DNA of 10,497 nucleotides from Thermaerobacter marianensis. Its GTDB lineage: Bacteria > Bacillota > Sulfobacillia > DYIH01 > DYIG01. Shown one piece after another: positions 1 through 6,572 of the stretch. A program made the translations under genes and the position numbers. Positions within the stretch are counted from its first letter, which is position 1, and every line of letters starts with the position of its first letter. Below the pieces are notes generated by a model that ran no database searches, was not told the DNA's origin, and saw only the letters and a program-made list of their open reading frames with translations. The DNA lies in assembly GCA_020723725.1 (NCBI GenBank), contig DYIG01000042.1, forward strand, positions 1-10,497, read 5' to 3'.

Positions 1-904
1 CCGCCTCCATAGCGGCTTCCACCGAAGCTTCATCGGCCGGGTCGCAATACCAGGCCTTTTCACCAAGGTATTCCCTGGCTGAACCCCGGGAAGTGCTGAC
101 CACCCGGCAGCCGGCTGCCGCCGCCTCCAGTGTCGCCAAGCCCGGGAGTTCACACCAGCTGGGCAGCACATGGACACGCGCCGCCCGCAAGGCGGAAGCC
201 ACGACCTCTTTGGGCTGGAATCCGAGGAAACGGGTTCGCCCCCCGCCCTCAGCCCTGCACGAGTCTAGATAACCCCTATCCTGAGCCTGCCCGATGAAGA
301 CCACGGGGGCCATGACGCTGGTCAGGCGGCGCAGGCAGCGAATGAGCCCAAGCTGGTTCTTATGGGGGCTCACCCTGGCCACGCAAAGTATGAACTCCTC
401 AACCCCAAAGGTTTTCCGAAAGAGATCAGGATCGGCTTCCACGTGTTCCGGGACCACACCTACAGGAACGGTGTGGCAGGGCTTGCCGGGATTGAAATCC
501 TGCTCCAGCATTTCCCTTTCGGATCCCACGACTAACGCCTGGGCCATGCGCAGGGCCTTGGCACGCAAACGTTGCTCGCCCGGCCAGCGGCGTAGCCATG
601 CTTCCTCTGCCGGACCACCATCTGCGGCAACACTCTCCACGTTCCAGTAGATAGGGGTGATGACGATTGGACGCCCCTGGCGGAAGACGTGCGATAACTG
701 AAGGTAGGGTTCGTCGGCCCGCATAAGGTTAAAAACGTGGACCAGATCGAACCCCGCAGCATCCGGTCGAACCTCAATAGAGACATGCACATCCATTCCC
801 CGTTGACGCAGGGCTTTCGCTGTATGGTGCATGTGCACGGTGTCCCCCGCCGGAAGGATGTTCAGGTCGGGTCGGCCCAGAAATAAAATGCGTTTCCTTT
901 TCAC
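1..904 (-). CDS. GT4-family glycosyltransferase, 3' end cut by window edge
   Basis: 301 codons are visible before the window edge. The predicted enzyme transfers a sugar from an activated donor to a glycan or lipid acceptor at the cytoplasmic side of the membrane; donor and acceptor cannot be read. The start is a GTG at 904, preceded on the minus strand by a GGGGG Shine-Dalgarno-like run about 7 nt away. The N-terminus (KRKRILFLGRPD) looks like the first strand of a GT-B fold, and LCVARVSPHKNQLGLI (residues 173-188) is the usual opening of the C-terminal domain. CELPGLATLE (251-260) contains the GT4 E(x7)E motif at E252 and E260. The gene lies just downstream of the SPOCS-gene terminator, so it probably has its own promoter; a CATATACT box (947-940) is a possible -10 but has no convincing -35. 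Family assignment is firm, substrate unknown. Confidence 0.88.
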   Translation of the reverse strand, partial: MKRKRILFLGRPDLNILPAGDTVHMHHTAKALRQRGMDVHVSIEVRPDAAGFDLVHVFNLMRADEPYLQLSHVFRQGRPIVITPIYWNVESVAADGGPAEEAWLRRWPGEQRLRAKALRMAQALVVGSEREMLEQDFNPGKPCHTVPVGVVPEHVEADPDLFRKTFGVEEFILCVARVSPHKNQLGLIRCLRRLTSVMAPVVFIGQAQDRGYLDSCRAEGGGRTRFLGFQPKEVVASALRAARVHVLPSWCELPGLATLEAAAAGCRVVSTSRGSAREYLGEKAWYCDPADEASVEAAMEA

Positions 905-965
905 TGCCAATCCCCCACCGGCAAAGCAAGAATGGTACCAGTATATGAGGCGGGCGCCGCATCAA

Positions 966-999
966 GTAATAAAAAGGCGCCCGCACCAAAGGGGCGCCT
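966..999 (-). terminator. Rho-independent terminator after the SPOCS gene
   Basis: On the minus strand AGGCGCCC (999-992) and GGGCGCCT (982-975) form a perfect 8-bp stem around a 9-nt loop, directly followed by TTTTTATT. It sits about 30 nt beyond the TGA of the SPOCS 3' segment and ahead of the glycosyltransferase start. It would end transcripts of the SPOCS gene both in the excised state and in the interrupted state. Confidence 0.85.
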
Positions 1000-1029
1000 G
1001 AGTGGTTCATGATATATGACCTCTATGGA

Positions 1030-1325
1030 TCAAGGATCCTGTACCCGTAGCTGTTGCGTTTCCGTGACCACAACCTCGACGTTTATGATGACCTTCTGGA
1101 TCAATTCGCCCGTATCCGGATCGAATTCGAAAACCAGATTCTCAATGGAACTGTGGTCTTGCTGATTCATCCCTTCGCGGGCAGGACGTGAAGGATCGAG
1201 GGGTGTGATCTCGATCATTTCACTGAAATCAATGTCTTCCGGAATGTGATGTACTAAACCGTCCCGGCCTACAAAGAAGACCTGTTTGTGCAGGATGCCC
1301 TGCACGATCACCTTTCCATCCTTGA
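1030..1325 (-). CDS. 3' segment of the split SPOCS (DUF3794) gene
   Basis: This open segment encodes the last 96 residues of a SPOCS-repeat protein (DGKVIVQGILHKQVF to QQLRVQDP, then TGA at 1032-1030). It lacks the first third of a SPOCS domain and has no credible start of its own: the first GTG (1311) lies inside the conserved KVIVQG motif. Going upstream the frame meets the recombinase stop codon TAA (1335-1333), so in the present arrangement it is probably untranslated. It is in the same frame as the gene segment at 9162-8140. Joined at TCAAG it completes the third 143-residue repeat with no missing or extra residue. The frame has no stop or frameshift, which argues that it is either recently separated or still used after excision. 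The SPOCS domain is known from the coat morphogenetic protein SipL of Clostridioides difficile; the role here is inferred from that family only. Confidence 0.85.
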
Positions 1326-1340
1326 GAAGGGATTACATTA
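1321..1340 (-). other. Left attachment junction of the element
   Basis: The plus strand reads CTTGA (1321-1325), the 5-bp core shared with 8140-8144, followed by the inverted arm AAGGGATTACATTA (1327-1340). The rightward element end carries the complementary-orientation arm at 8124-8137, matching at 11 of 14 positions. To the left of the core the sequence is SPOCS coding sequence; to the right it is the last codons and stop of the recombinase gene. The boundary is defined by where homology to SPOCS repeats 1 and 2 resumes (DGKVIVQG). The exact crossover dinucleotide is inferred to lie in TCAAG. Confidence 0.75.
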
Positions 1341-2805
1341 GACCCCTTATTACAATCCGGCCGTCTGTCCCCAGGAGCACCCCGTTGACAACTGAGCGAA
1401 CCACGGCCTGCCTCAATGGGTCGTAGCCATCCTGGGATGGGTACTTACCGGACTCAAGAATACCCTTGAGGTGTCCAGCGATCGCGGGGGCCAGGTCATC
1501 ACCGGCGGCCAGTTCCGCATCAAGCCTGAGAACCCGTATTTCCAGTTCCTTAAGACGGTTCATGCTTTCCTCCAGGGAGCTCTGTGCTTCCTCCCCGGTT
1601 ATCATCCCGGAACCAAGGAGCGATAGAATCCGCCTGCGGGATTCCCTGAGCGAATGAATCTGCCCCGCCAGCCGCTCCCTCTCAGCCTTAAGTCCGGAAC
1701 GGCCGGTGAAGGTTTCCAAGGCCGTGATGTCCGGTGTCATTGAACCCAGCCTGCGGGCAACCTGCTCCCACACAAGCATATCCACCCGGTCACTACGGTG
1801 GTAAAGACGGTTAGGGCATGGCTCGATATTGACGCCGACGTCACCCCGTCGATGCCGCCGGGAATGAATACAGGCATAATACCCTGCTCCGCTTACCCCC
1901 TTATAGCGAACGTACATCCTCCGGTTGCAAGCCTCGCAAAACACCCTGCCGGATAAGAGCGCTCCACGTCCTTCCAGTCCCGGAGGTCTTCCCGGGGGGC
2001 GCCGCAGCCTTTGGTCTACGAGTTGCTGAACCTCCTCCCAGAGGTCATCTGTGATAATCGAAGGGACGGGGACATACAGGCACTGTCCATGCCTGCCCTT
2101 ATGGAACTGGCGTAACCGGCCTGCGTAGGCAGGGTTCCTCAGAATGCGCGAAATGGAAGCATAGACCCACTCCCCCCCCTGAGGCGCAGGCCACCCTTCT
2201 TCACGCATCCTTTGTCCTATCCTCCGCGCGCCCAGCCCCTCCCTCGCGCAGAGTTGGAAGATACGGCGGACTGCTGCGGCCTCTTTATCATCAATTGTCA
2301 GAAGGTCGTTCTGGCAGTCGTAGCGGTAGCCGAAGATGCGAGACGGAGCATTGGCAATCCCCCCCCGTCGTACCTTTTGCTTCTTCCCAAACATGGTCCT
2401 CTGAACGATTTTGGCCTTTTCAAATTGCGAGATCGCCCCACGCACTGAAAGGAAGAGTATACCCTCGGGGGTGTTCTCCCAGGCCATATTAATGAAGATA
2501 AGCCGACAACCGGCCCGCTGAATTTCATCAGTCAGGAGGAGCAGGTCGACGAGGCTGCGAGAGAGCCGGTCAGGGTCCAAAGTTATAACGGCGGAGTACG
2601 CGCGTTCACTCAGGCATTCCCTGAGGCGGACAAGGGCCGGACGTTCCACGGTGGCACCGCTGTAACCGTTATCCACAAAGACTTCGGTTTCCGTGAAGCC
2701 CATTTCATTTGCTCGTGCACGACAGGCCTCAACCTGGCCTTGAAGCGAATAGCCGCGTAAGGCCTGTTCCTCGGTGCTAACCCGGGCGTAGATTGCCGCT
2801 TTCAC
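1333..2805 (-). CDS. Large serine recombinase (SpoIVCA-like site-specific recombinase)
   Basis: The 490-residue protein has the layout of large serine integrases. The N-terminal resolvase domain begins YARVSTEEQ with the nucleophile S10 (and R8), and carries LDPDRLSRS around 76-84 with the active-site arginines. The recombinase domain follows (about 155-265), then a zinc ribbon with C290, C293, C312 and C330, then a charged helical stretch (about 365-435) of the coiled-coil type that controls synapsis, and a short tail ending RGLM. All catalytic residues expected are present and the length is close to SpoIVCA (about 500). The start is GTG at 2805, with a GGGGG run about 8 nt upstream. Its stop lies 8 bp from the left core, so it is the element's own integrase/excisionase by position. 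It lies 93 bp after galU on the same strand; a CATAAGAT box (2861-2854) is a possible -10. Such enzymes normally need a separate directionality factor for excision; none was recognised. Confidence 0.95.
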   Translation of the reverse strand: MKAAIYARVSTEEQALRGYSLQGQVEACRARANEMGFTETEVFVDNGYSGATVERPALVRLRECLSERAYSAVITLDPDRLSRSLVDLLLLTDEIQRAGCRLIFINMAWENTPEGILFLSVRGAISQFEKAKIVQRTMFGKKQKVRRGGIANAPSRIFGYRYDCQNDLLTIDDKEAAAVRRIFQLCAREGLGARRIGQRMREEGWPAPQGGEWVYASISRILRNPAYAGRLRQFHKGRHGQCLYVPVPSIITDDLWEEVQQLVDQRLRRPPGRPPGLEGRGALLSGRVFCEACNRRMYVRYKGVSGAGYYACIHSRRHRRGDVGVNIEPCPNRLYHRSDRVDMLVWEQVARRLGSMTPDITALETFTGRSGLKAERERLAGQIHSLRESRRRILSLLGSGMITGEEAQSSLEESMNRLKELEIRVLRLDAELAAGDDLAPAIAGHLKGILESGKYPSQDGYDPLRQAVVRSVVNGVLLGTDGRIVIRGLM

Positions 2806-2898
2806 CGACTCGCCCCCTGAAGGGCACCCTTGCTGGGGACAGCCCGTCGGGGAATCTTATGCATCTGATACGAGAGCTAAAATTTGTCCAAAGAGGAA

Positions 2899-3825
2899 TT
2901 ACCCAAGCGACATTTTGCATCCTCTGGAACTAATCTGACTCCCGGTAATCTCGGCAACCCTCTGTTCGAGGAACCGCTGGAAGTCTTCGCTGAGGTCCGG
3001 CCTGGCCAGGGCAAAGTCAACTATAGCCCGAAGGTACCCAAGCTTGTCTCCCACATCGTAACGCACGCCCTCGAACTCATAAGCAATCAAAGCTTGATTC
3101 CGGTTCCAGACACGCAATGCATCCGTCAGCTGAATTTCGCCGCCAACCCCCGGCTCTATACTCTCAAGCACCTCGAATATTCCAGGTTCAAGGATATAAC
3201 GACCGATAATGGCCAGTTCCGAGGGGGCCTCCTTGGGAGACGGCTTCTCCACGAGATCGGAGACCTCGTAGACTCGTTCAGCGACATGCCTGCCATCGAT
3301 AATCCCGTATGACGATACCTCGGAGGGCTTCACCCTCTGCACACCGATCACGGACCTTCCGTAGAGCTCGAACTTGCGCACCATCTGCGCCAAACACGGT
3401 TCCCCGAAGGCAACGATGTCATCACCCAGCAGTACGGCAAACGGCTCATCCCCCACGTGCCGTTTGGCGCAGAGAACTGCATGCCCCAGACCCAGGGGTT
3501 CTTTCTGCCGGATGTAGTGGATATCGGCCATATTGGTAATCCCCTGCACCAGGTCAAGCAGGTCCTCTTTGCCCCGGCGGGTAAGGAATTCTTCCAATTC
3601 CGGGGAACGATCAAAGTGGTCTTCGATGGCCCGCTTATCCTTGCCGGTGATGATGAGAATATCGTCTATGCCGGAAGCCAGGGCCTCTTCGATCACATAC
3701 TGAATGGTTGGTTTGTCCACGACTGGGAGCATTTCTTTCGGCTGGGCCTTGGTTGCAGGCAGGAACCTCGTACCCAATCCGGCAGCGGGGATAACAGCCT
3801 TTCTTACCCTACGACAAGTATTCAT
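2899..3825 (-). CDS. galU: UTP-glucose-1-phosphate uridylyltransferase
   Basis: The enzyme makes UDP-glucose from UTP and glucose-1-phosphate in the cytoplasm, feeding polysaccharide and glycolipid synthesis. The 308-residue protein shows the GalU signature in order: AAGLGTRFLPATKAQPKEML (residues 14-33), KPTIQYVIEEA (39-49), QKEPLGLGHAV (107-117), the metal-binding region LLGDDIV (132-138), VEKP (192-195) and GGEIQLTDAL (228-237). I chose ATG 3825 because it gives a normal N-terminus and has AGGTGG 12 nt upstream; an earlier in-frame ATG at 3903 would add 26 residues that overlap the isomerase reading frame. Counting the isomerase read-through tail, the two genes are separated by only 16 nt, so they form an operon. 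The gene sits on the mobile element rather than in the host locus; a chromosomal copy elsewhere is likely but not visible. Confidence 0.95.
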   Translation of the reverse strand: MNTCRRVRKAVIPAAGLGTRFLPATKAQPKEMLPVVDKPTIQYVIEEALASGIDDILIITGKDKRAIEDHFDRSPELEEFLTRRGKEDLLDLVQGITNMADIHYIRQKEPLGLGHAVLCAKRHVGDEPFAVLLGDDIVAFGEPCLAQMVRKFELYGRSVIGVQRVKPSEVSSYGIIDGRHVAERVYEVSDLVEKPSPKEAPSELAIIGRYILEPGIFEVLESIEPGVGGEIQLTDALRVWNRNQALIAYEFEGVRYDVGDKLGYLRAIVDFALARPDLSEDFQRFLEQRVAEITGSQISSRGCKMSLG

Positions 3826-3841
3826 TGAAAAACGACACCAC

Positions 3842-4030
3842 CTAAGAGACTTCAGGCCGAACGAGGAATTCGAAAACCTCGGGACGGGCCAGATAGGCAT
3901 CATAAAGCGTTAAACCAAGGCTAACGCCAATCATTTCCAAGCCCCCGGCACCAACAACCCTAAGCGGTGGGCAGCCTTTGTAAGATGGATTAGCCGTAAA
4001 CTTGACCCTATCTTCATCGTCAAGAATATA
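3842..4030 (-). pseudogene. C-terminal tail of the isomerase, beyond an in-frame amber codon
   Basis: Directly after the TAG at 4033-4031 the same frame stays open for 62 codons, from YILDDEDRVKFTANPSY to EFLVRPEVS, and ends at TAG 3844-3842, 16 nt before the galU start. From memory, bacterial cupin-type phosphoglucose isomerases often continue past the cupin with a GAAYYxL-like segment, an NPxY-x-PPLR segment and a FEFLxxPE-like end, which is what this tail resembles; I could not run the alignment. The simplest reading is a tyrosine codon (TAT/TAC) changed to TAG in an originally 258-residue protein. Amber read-through, pyrrolysine use or a sequencing error are alternatives. Confidence 0.65.
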
Positions 4031-4618
4031 CTAAGCGGCGCCATGATGCACACGGTATGGTTCGTAGACTGCCTGGAAACCGGAGTAAACCAGGTTTGCG
4101 ATAAGGAGCCAATCGGTTCCCGGATTTACCGTCACGTGCCCGTAACCTGGCGGTATAACCACCTTGCTGCCCACCTTACCCTCGACCAGATAGACATCTT
4201 CAAGGCGGTCCATTGAGTCTGACGCCTTTTGCATTAGAAAATACCCCCGGCCGTACAAGACTTCATAGACTTCGGGGTAGGTCGGCCCCCCGGGCCTGCT
4301 CTCGGGGTGGTAGTGTCCATAGGTCTTGAGAAACTCACCGTTTACGGTCCCAGGACGAATAACCGTCAGGTCGTGGCGTATACCCGTGCGTTCAAACACG
4401 CTGACATCATTTTCATGGTACACACCCCTGTACATAAAATAGGCAACACCCTCAGCGGGTTCTTGTTGCCTGTTTGCCAGCACATCAAATAGGTCGGAAA
4501 TTTTCCTGGCACAAAGGTTTTTCTCCTTGAAACGATCCTGAAACTCGAGATGTCCATCTTCTTTAAGGAAAACCCATGGCAAAACCGTTGACAAACCCAA
4601 AAGTTGATCACCACCCAT
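4031..4618 (-). CDS. Cupin-type glucose-6-phosphate isomerase, ends at an early amber codon
   Basis: Cupin phosphoglucose isomerases interconvert glucose-6-phosphate and fructose-6-phosphate with a bound metal; here the enzyme would supply precursors beside galU. The 195-residue frame carries the cupin core: TYGHYHPES (residues 99-107, H102 and H104), YPEVYEVLYGRGYFLMQ (114-130, with E116 the likely third ligand), and VVIPPGYGHVTVNPG (153-167, H161). FKEKNL near residue 30 and the THG-like region before the motif also fit the family. The archaeal type is about 190 residues, so the shortened protein could still be active. The reading frame continues after TAG for 62 family-like codons (see the next entry downstream), so the gene is probably truncated by a point mutation. 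The start ATG 4618 has no clear ribosome binding site and could be placed further in. Confidence 0.82.
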   Translation of the reverse strand: MGGDQLLGLSTVLPWVFLKEDGHLEFQDRFKEKNLCARKISDLFDVLANRQQEPAEGVAYFMYRGVYHENDVSVFERTGIRHDLTVIRPGTVNGEFLKTYGHYHPESRPGGPTYPEVYEVLYGRGYFLMQKASDSMDRLEDVYLVEGKVGSKVVIPPGYGHVTVNPGTDWLLIANLVYSGFQAVYEPYRVHHGAA

Positions 4619-4695
4619 TGGCCAACCAATAATTTACCATAGGATACCAGCAAAGTGCAAAGGTACAGGCCGATCTATTCCCGTAGCGACCGTGG

Positions 4696-5067
4696 CTACC
4701 TTTCCGGGACCTCGCGAATGCGTTCGATGGCAAGTTCCAAATCCCTAAGAAATGCTTGTGCGGTAAATTGCCTTCCGAGCGTGGAAAACCTCCCGAACCA
4801 CCTATGGTCCCGGGGCTGTGGCCTCCGTTGAACCATCTGCACTGCGGGATCTGACGAAAAACCTCCTTGGAGTCGGCGTCAACATCGGTTATTCGTTACA
4901 GCCAGAGAAGTCATTTGCGAGGCACGATCATAGGCGGGTTGTCTGGTAGAAAACACGGTTATATTGAACCAGAAAACCCCCTCAAAAAAAGAAGAGTCTT
5001 GTCTAATGAGTGCAAAGACTATGAAGCGTGTATCCGGAATGAGGTGCCGGAGCCGAGCAATGGTTCA
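4696..5067 (-). pseudogene. Decayed GT4-like glycosyltransferase remnant
   Basis: One minus-strand frame runs from about 5067 to a TAG at 4698-4696 with an internal TGA at 4881-4879, and further stops upstream. Pieces resemble the second half of a GT4 enzyme: TIARLRHLIPDTRFIVF (just after the TGA at 5067) is like the start of the C-terminal Rossmann domain, and AFLRDLELAIERIREVPER at the end is like the closing helix. The middle does not show an intact E(x7)E motif. No start codon or ribosome binding site is evident. The position, upstream of the isomerase and galU on the same strand, fits a former member of that operon. The family call rests on weak similarity judged by eye and could be wrong. 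Confidence 0.35.
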
Positions 5068-5303
5068 AGTATGAATATACCTATCTGTTAATAGCCATGG
5101 TCAAGGACGATTTAAAAGCCTAAGCCACCCTACAGATAACCAATTGTTAACGTCACTTGTCTAGCAATGGGGCTATTACCAACCTACGCTCATACAGAAT
5201 ATCTAAACCTTTATATGACAGTTCAAATGGACCTTTTCAGTGTGATACTTTTTCTGTGAACCCCATTAATGATTTCTTGGCACGGTTTATAGGAGTGGAT
5301 ACC
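5068..5303. other. AT-rich non-coding stretch between divergent transcription units
   Basis: I see no convincing gene here. On the minus side it precedes the decayed glycosyltransferase; on the plus side it precedes the lipoprotein gene. The plus-strand frame that is open from a TTG at 5157 has an ordinary non-coding composition until the signal peptide begins, so I treat it as leader. It is visibly richer in A and T than the flanking genes. No tRNA or small-RNA structure was recognised. Confidence 0.5.
5222..5249 (+). promoter_or_regulatory. Possible promoter for the lipoprotein gene
   Basis: TTCAAA (5222-5227) and GATACT (5244-5249) are separated by 16 bp and each matches the sigma-A consensus at four of six positions; TGT directly before GATACT adds an extended -10 feature. 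Transcription would begin about 48 nt before the TTG start at 5304. This is a weak match and may be chance in AT-rich DNA. Confidence 0.25.
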
Positions 5304-6566
5304 TTGTTTTTAACTAGAGGGAATGCACTTTACGCCCTGGTTCTCATGTTAATGCTGACAGCGGCCGGGTGTGCACAAAAGTCTTTAGACAAGGAAACCC
5401 AGCCTCATAAAGAGAACGTCAGGCCCCCCGTCACCAAGAGCGATAACCTCGTTGACAAGAGCGTCGGCAAAGAACCGATTAAAACCAGCGATGACTGGGG
5501 GCAGTTGCCCAACGGCCGCCATTTCTCCCTAACCCTGGGGCTGAAGGGCGAGTGGGTATCAACACCCATAACTCATACACCCCCATTTTTCCTCTCACAG
5601 GGCTGGATTGACTCCCAAACCATCTGGGGGCAGTCAGGGAATAAGGTTGTTTTCGTGGAGACTGATAAACCAGAGTACCGGGATGCAGGCTTTAATTCAT
5701 GGCTGGCTGTGCCTTCACCGGACGGGCAGGCCATGGCCTGGACGGACCAGGAAGGACTCTGGACAGGCAGACCCGGAAAACAAACCAGATTGCTTCTTAA
5801 GGCTGGCGCCATCAGTGATGTGGGTATGGTCCCCCCTGCGCAGGTACTCTGGTCACCGGATGGCAAACAACTGCTTGCCGGATGGGAACAGGAATGGGAC
5901 ACTGCTTACGCGCTGATAGACGCCTCAACAGGAAAGGCAAAGCGCCTTGAAACAAAGATTGAAGGCTATTTCCTGACTACGGACACCGTATGGCTTGATA
6001 ACCACCGCATCCTTTTCAGCACCCGCGCTTCGACGTCATTGAATGGTGAAAATGAGTACGGGACGGGGTACCGGGGTGACCTGGCGGAACTGGATACACT
6101 GACAAATAATTACAGGCTGGTAACAGGTGTAAAAGACGGTGTCTTCCTGTCTGTATCGGGCCGCATGGGAAACGAGGTTTTAATTGGAGAAGGACCCAAG
6201 GGGGCTGCGCCGAGCAAATACCACATATTTGAAACAAGCAATTGGTCCAGCTATCAGGCCGATATCCCTGCGGGAAGGGCTTACCCCTCACCCCTGGGCA
6301 ACCGGGCCATAGTCATAACCGGTTCGAGTTACGACGGCATGAACACGGTCTACCGCTTGAGCCTCTGGCAGGCGGACGGGTCGACAAAGCCCTTTGCCCT
6401 GGTGCGGGCGGAAGACAGCCTTAACATCTCCTGGTCACCCAACGGGCTCAAAGTCGCGGTCAGCCACACCATCTCCGAACCAAACGATGAAGGCCCCTCA
6501 GGGTCATTAAGAACGAAATACCTAACCGAGGTCTTTTCGGCAGGGCCGGGCTCAGGTCTAAATTAA
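5304..6566 (+). CDS. Putative beta-propeller (TolB/WD40-like) lipoprotein
   Basis: The 420-residue protein starts with a lipoprotein signal peptide: a short N-region with one arginine (FLTRGN), a hydrophobic run (ALYALVLMLMLTAAG) and C23, so the mature protein should be lipid-anchored outside the membrane. I chose TTG 5304 because AGGAG (5291-5295) stands 8 nt before it and it gives a normal signal peptide; the longer frame from 5157 would bury the signal inside. A low-complexity linker rich in K, E and P follows the cysteine. The rest has repeated blade-like motifs of the PD40/TolB type, such as AVPSPDGQAMAWT, VLWSPDGKQLLAG and ISWSPNGLKVAVS. These proteins usually mediate binding; no catalytic residues are seen and the ligand is unknown. 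It is the only plus-strand gene of the element and runs convergently into the radical SAM gene, with 6 bp between the stops. Confidence 0.78.
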   Translation: MFLTRGNALYALVLMLMLTAAGCAQKSLDKETQPHKENVRPPVTKSDNLVDKSVGKEPIKTSDDWGQLPNGRHFSLTLGLKGEWVSTPITHTPPFFLSQGWIDSQTIWGQSGNKVVFVETDKPEYRDAGFNSWLAVPSPDGQAMAWTDQEGLWTGRPGKQTRLLLKAGAISDVGMVPPAQVLWSPDGKQLLAGWEQEWDTAYALIDASTGKAKRLETKIEGYFLTTDTVWLDNHRILFSTRASTSLNGENEYGTGYRGDLAELDTLTNNYRLVTGVKDGVFLSVSGRMGNEVLIGEGPKGAAPSKYHIFETSNWSSYQADIPAGRAYPSPLGNRAIVITGSSYDGMNTVYRLSLWQADGSTKPFALVRAEDSLNISWSPNGLKVAVSHTISEPNDEGPSGSLRTKYLTEVFSAGPGSGLN

Positions 6567-6572
6567 CAGAAG

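Noticed and set aside
2854..2861. CATAAGAT upstream of the recombinase as a sigma-E/sigma-K type -10, which would make excision sporulation-timed
   Set aside because: No matching -35 is found at the required distance for either factor, so the box alone is not evidence of sporulation control; worth testing by transcript mapping only.
4879..4881. Selenocysteine reading of the in-frame TGA in the glycosyltransferase remnant
   Set aside because: Other stops occur upstream in the same frame, no SECIS-like hairpin was seen right after it, and glycosyltransferases do not use selenocysteine.
4867..5091. Plus-strand 74-codon open frame (TTG start) as a small gene, possibly a directionality factor
   Set aside because: No ribosome binding site, no domain-like pattern, and it lies opposite the better-supported minus-strand glycosyltransferase remnant.
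5157..5303. Extended N-terminus of the lipoprotein from a TTG at 5157
   Set aside because: It would place the signal peptide about 50 residues inside the protein; TTG 5304 has AGGAG at good spacing and gives a normal lipoprotein signal.
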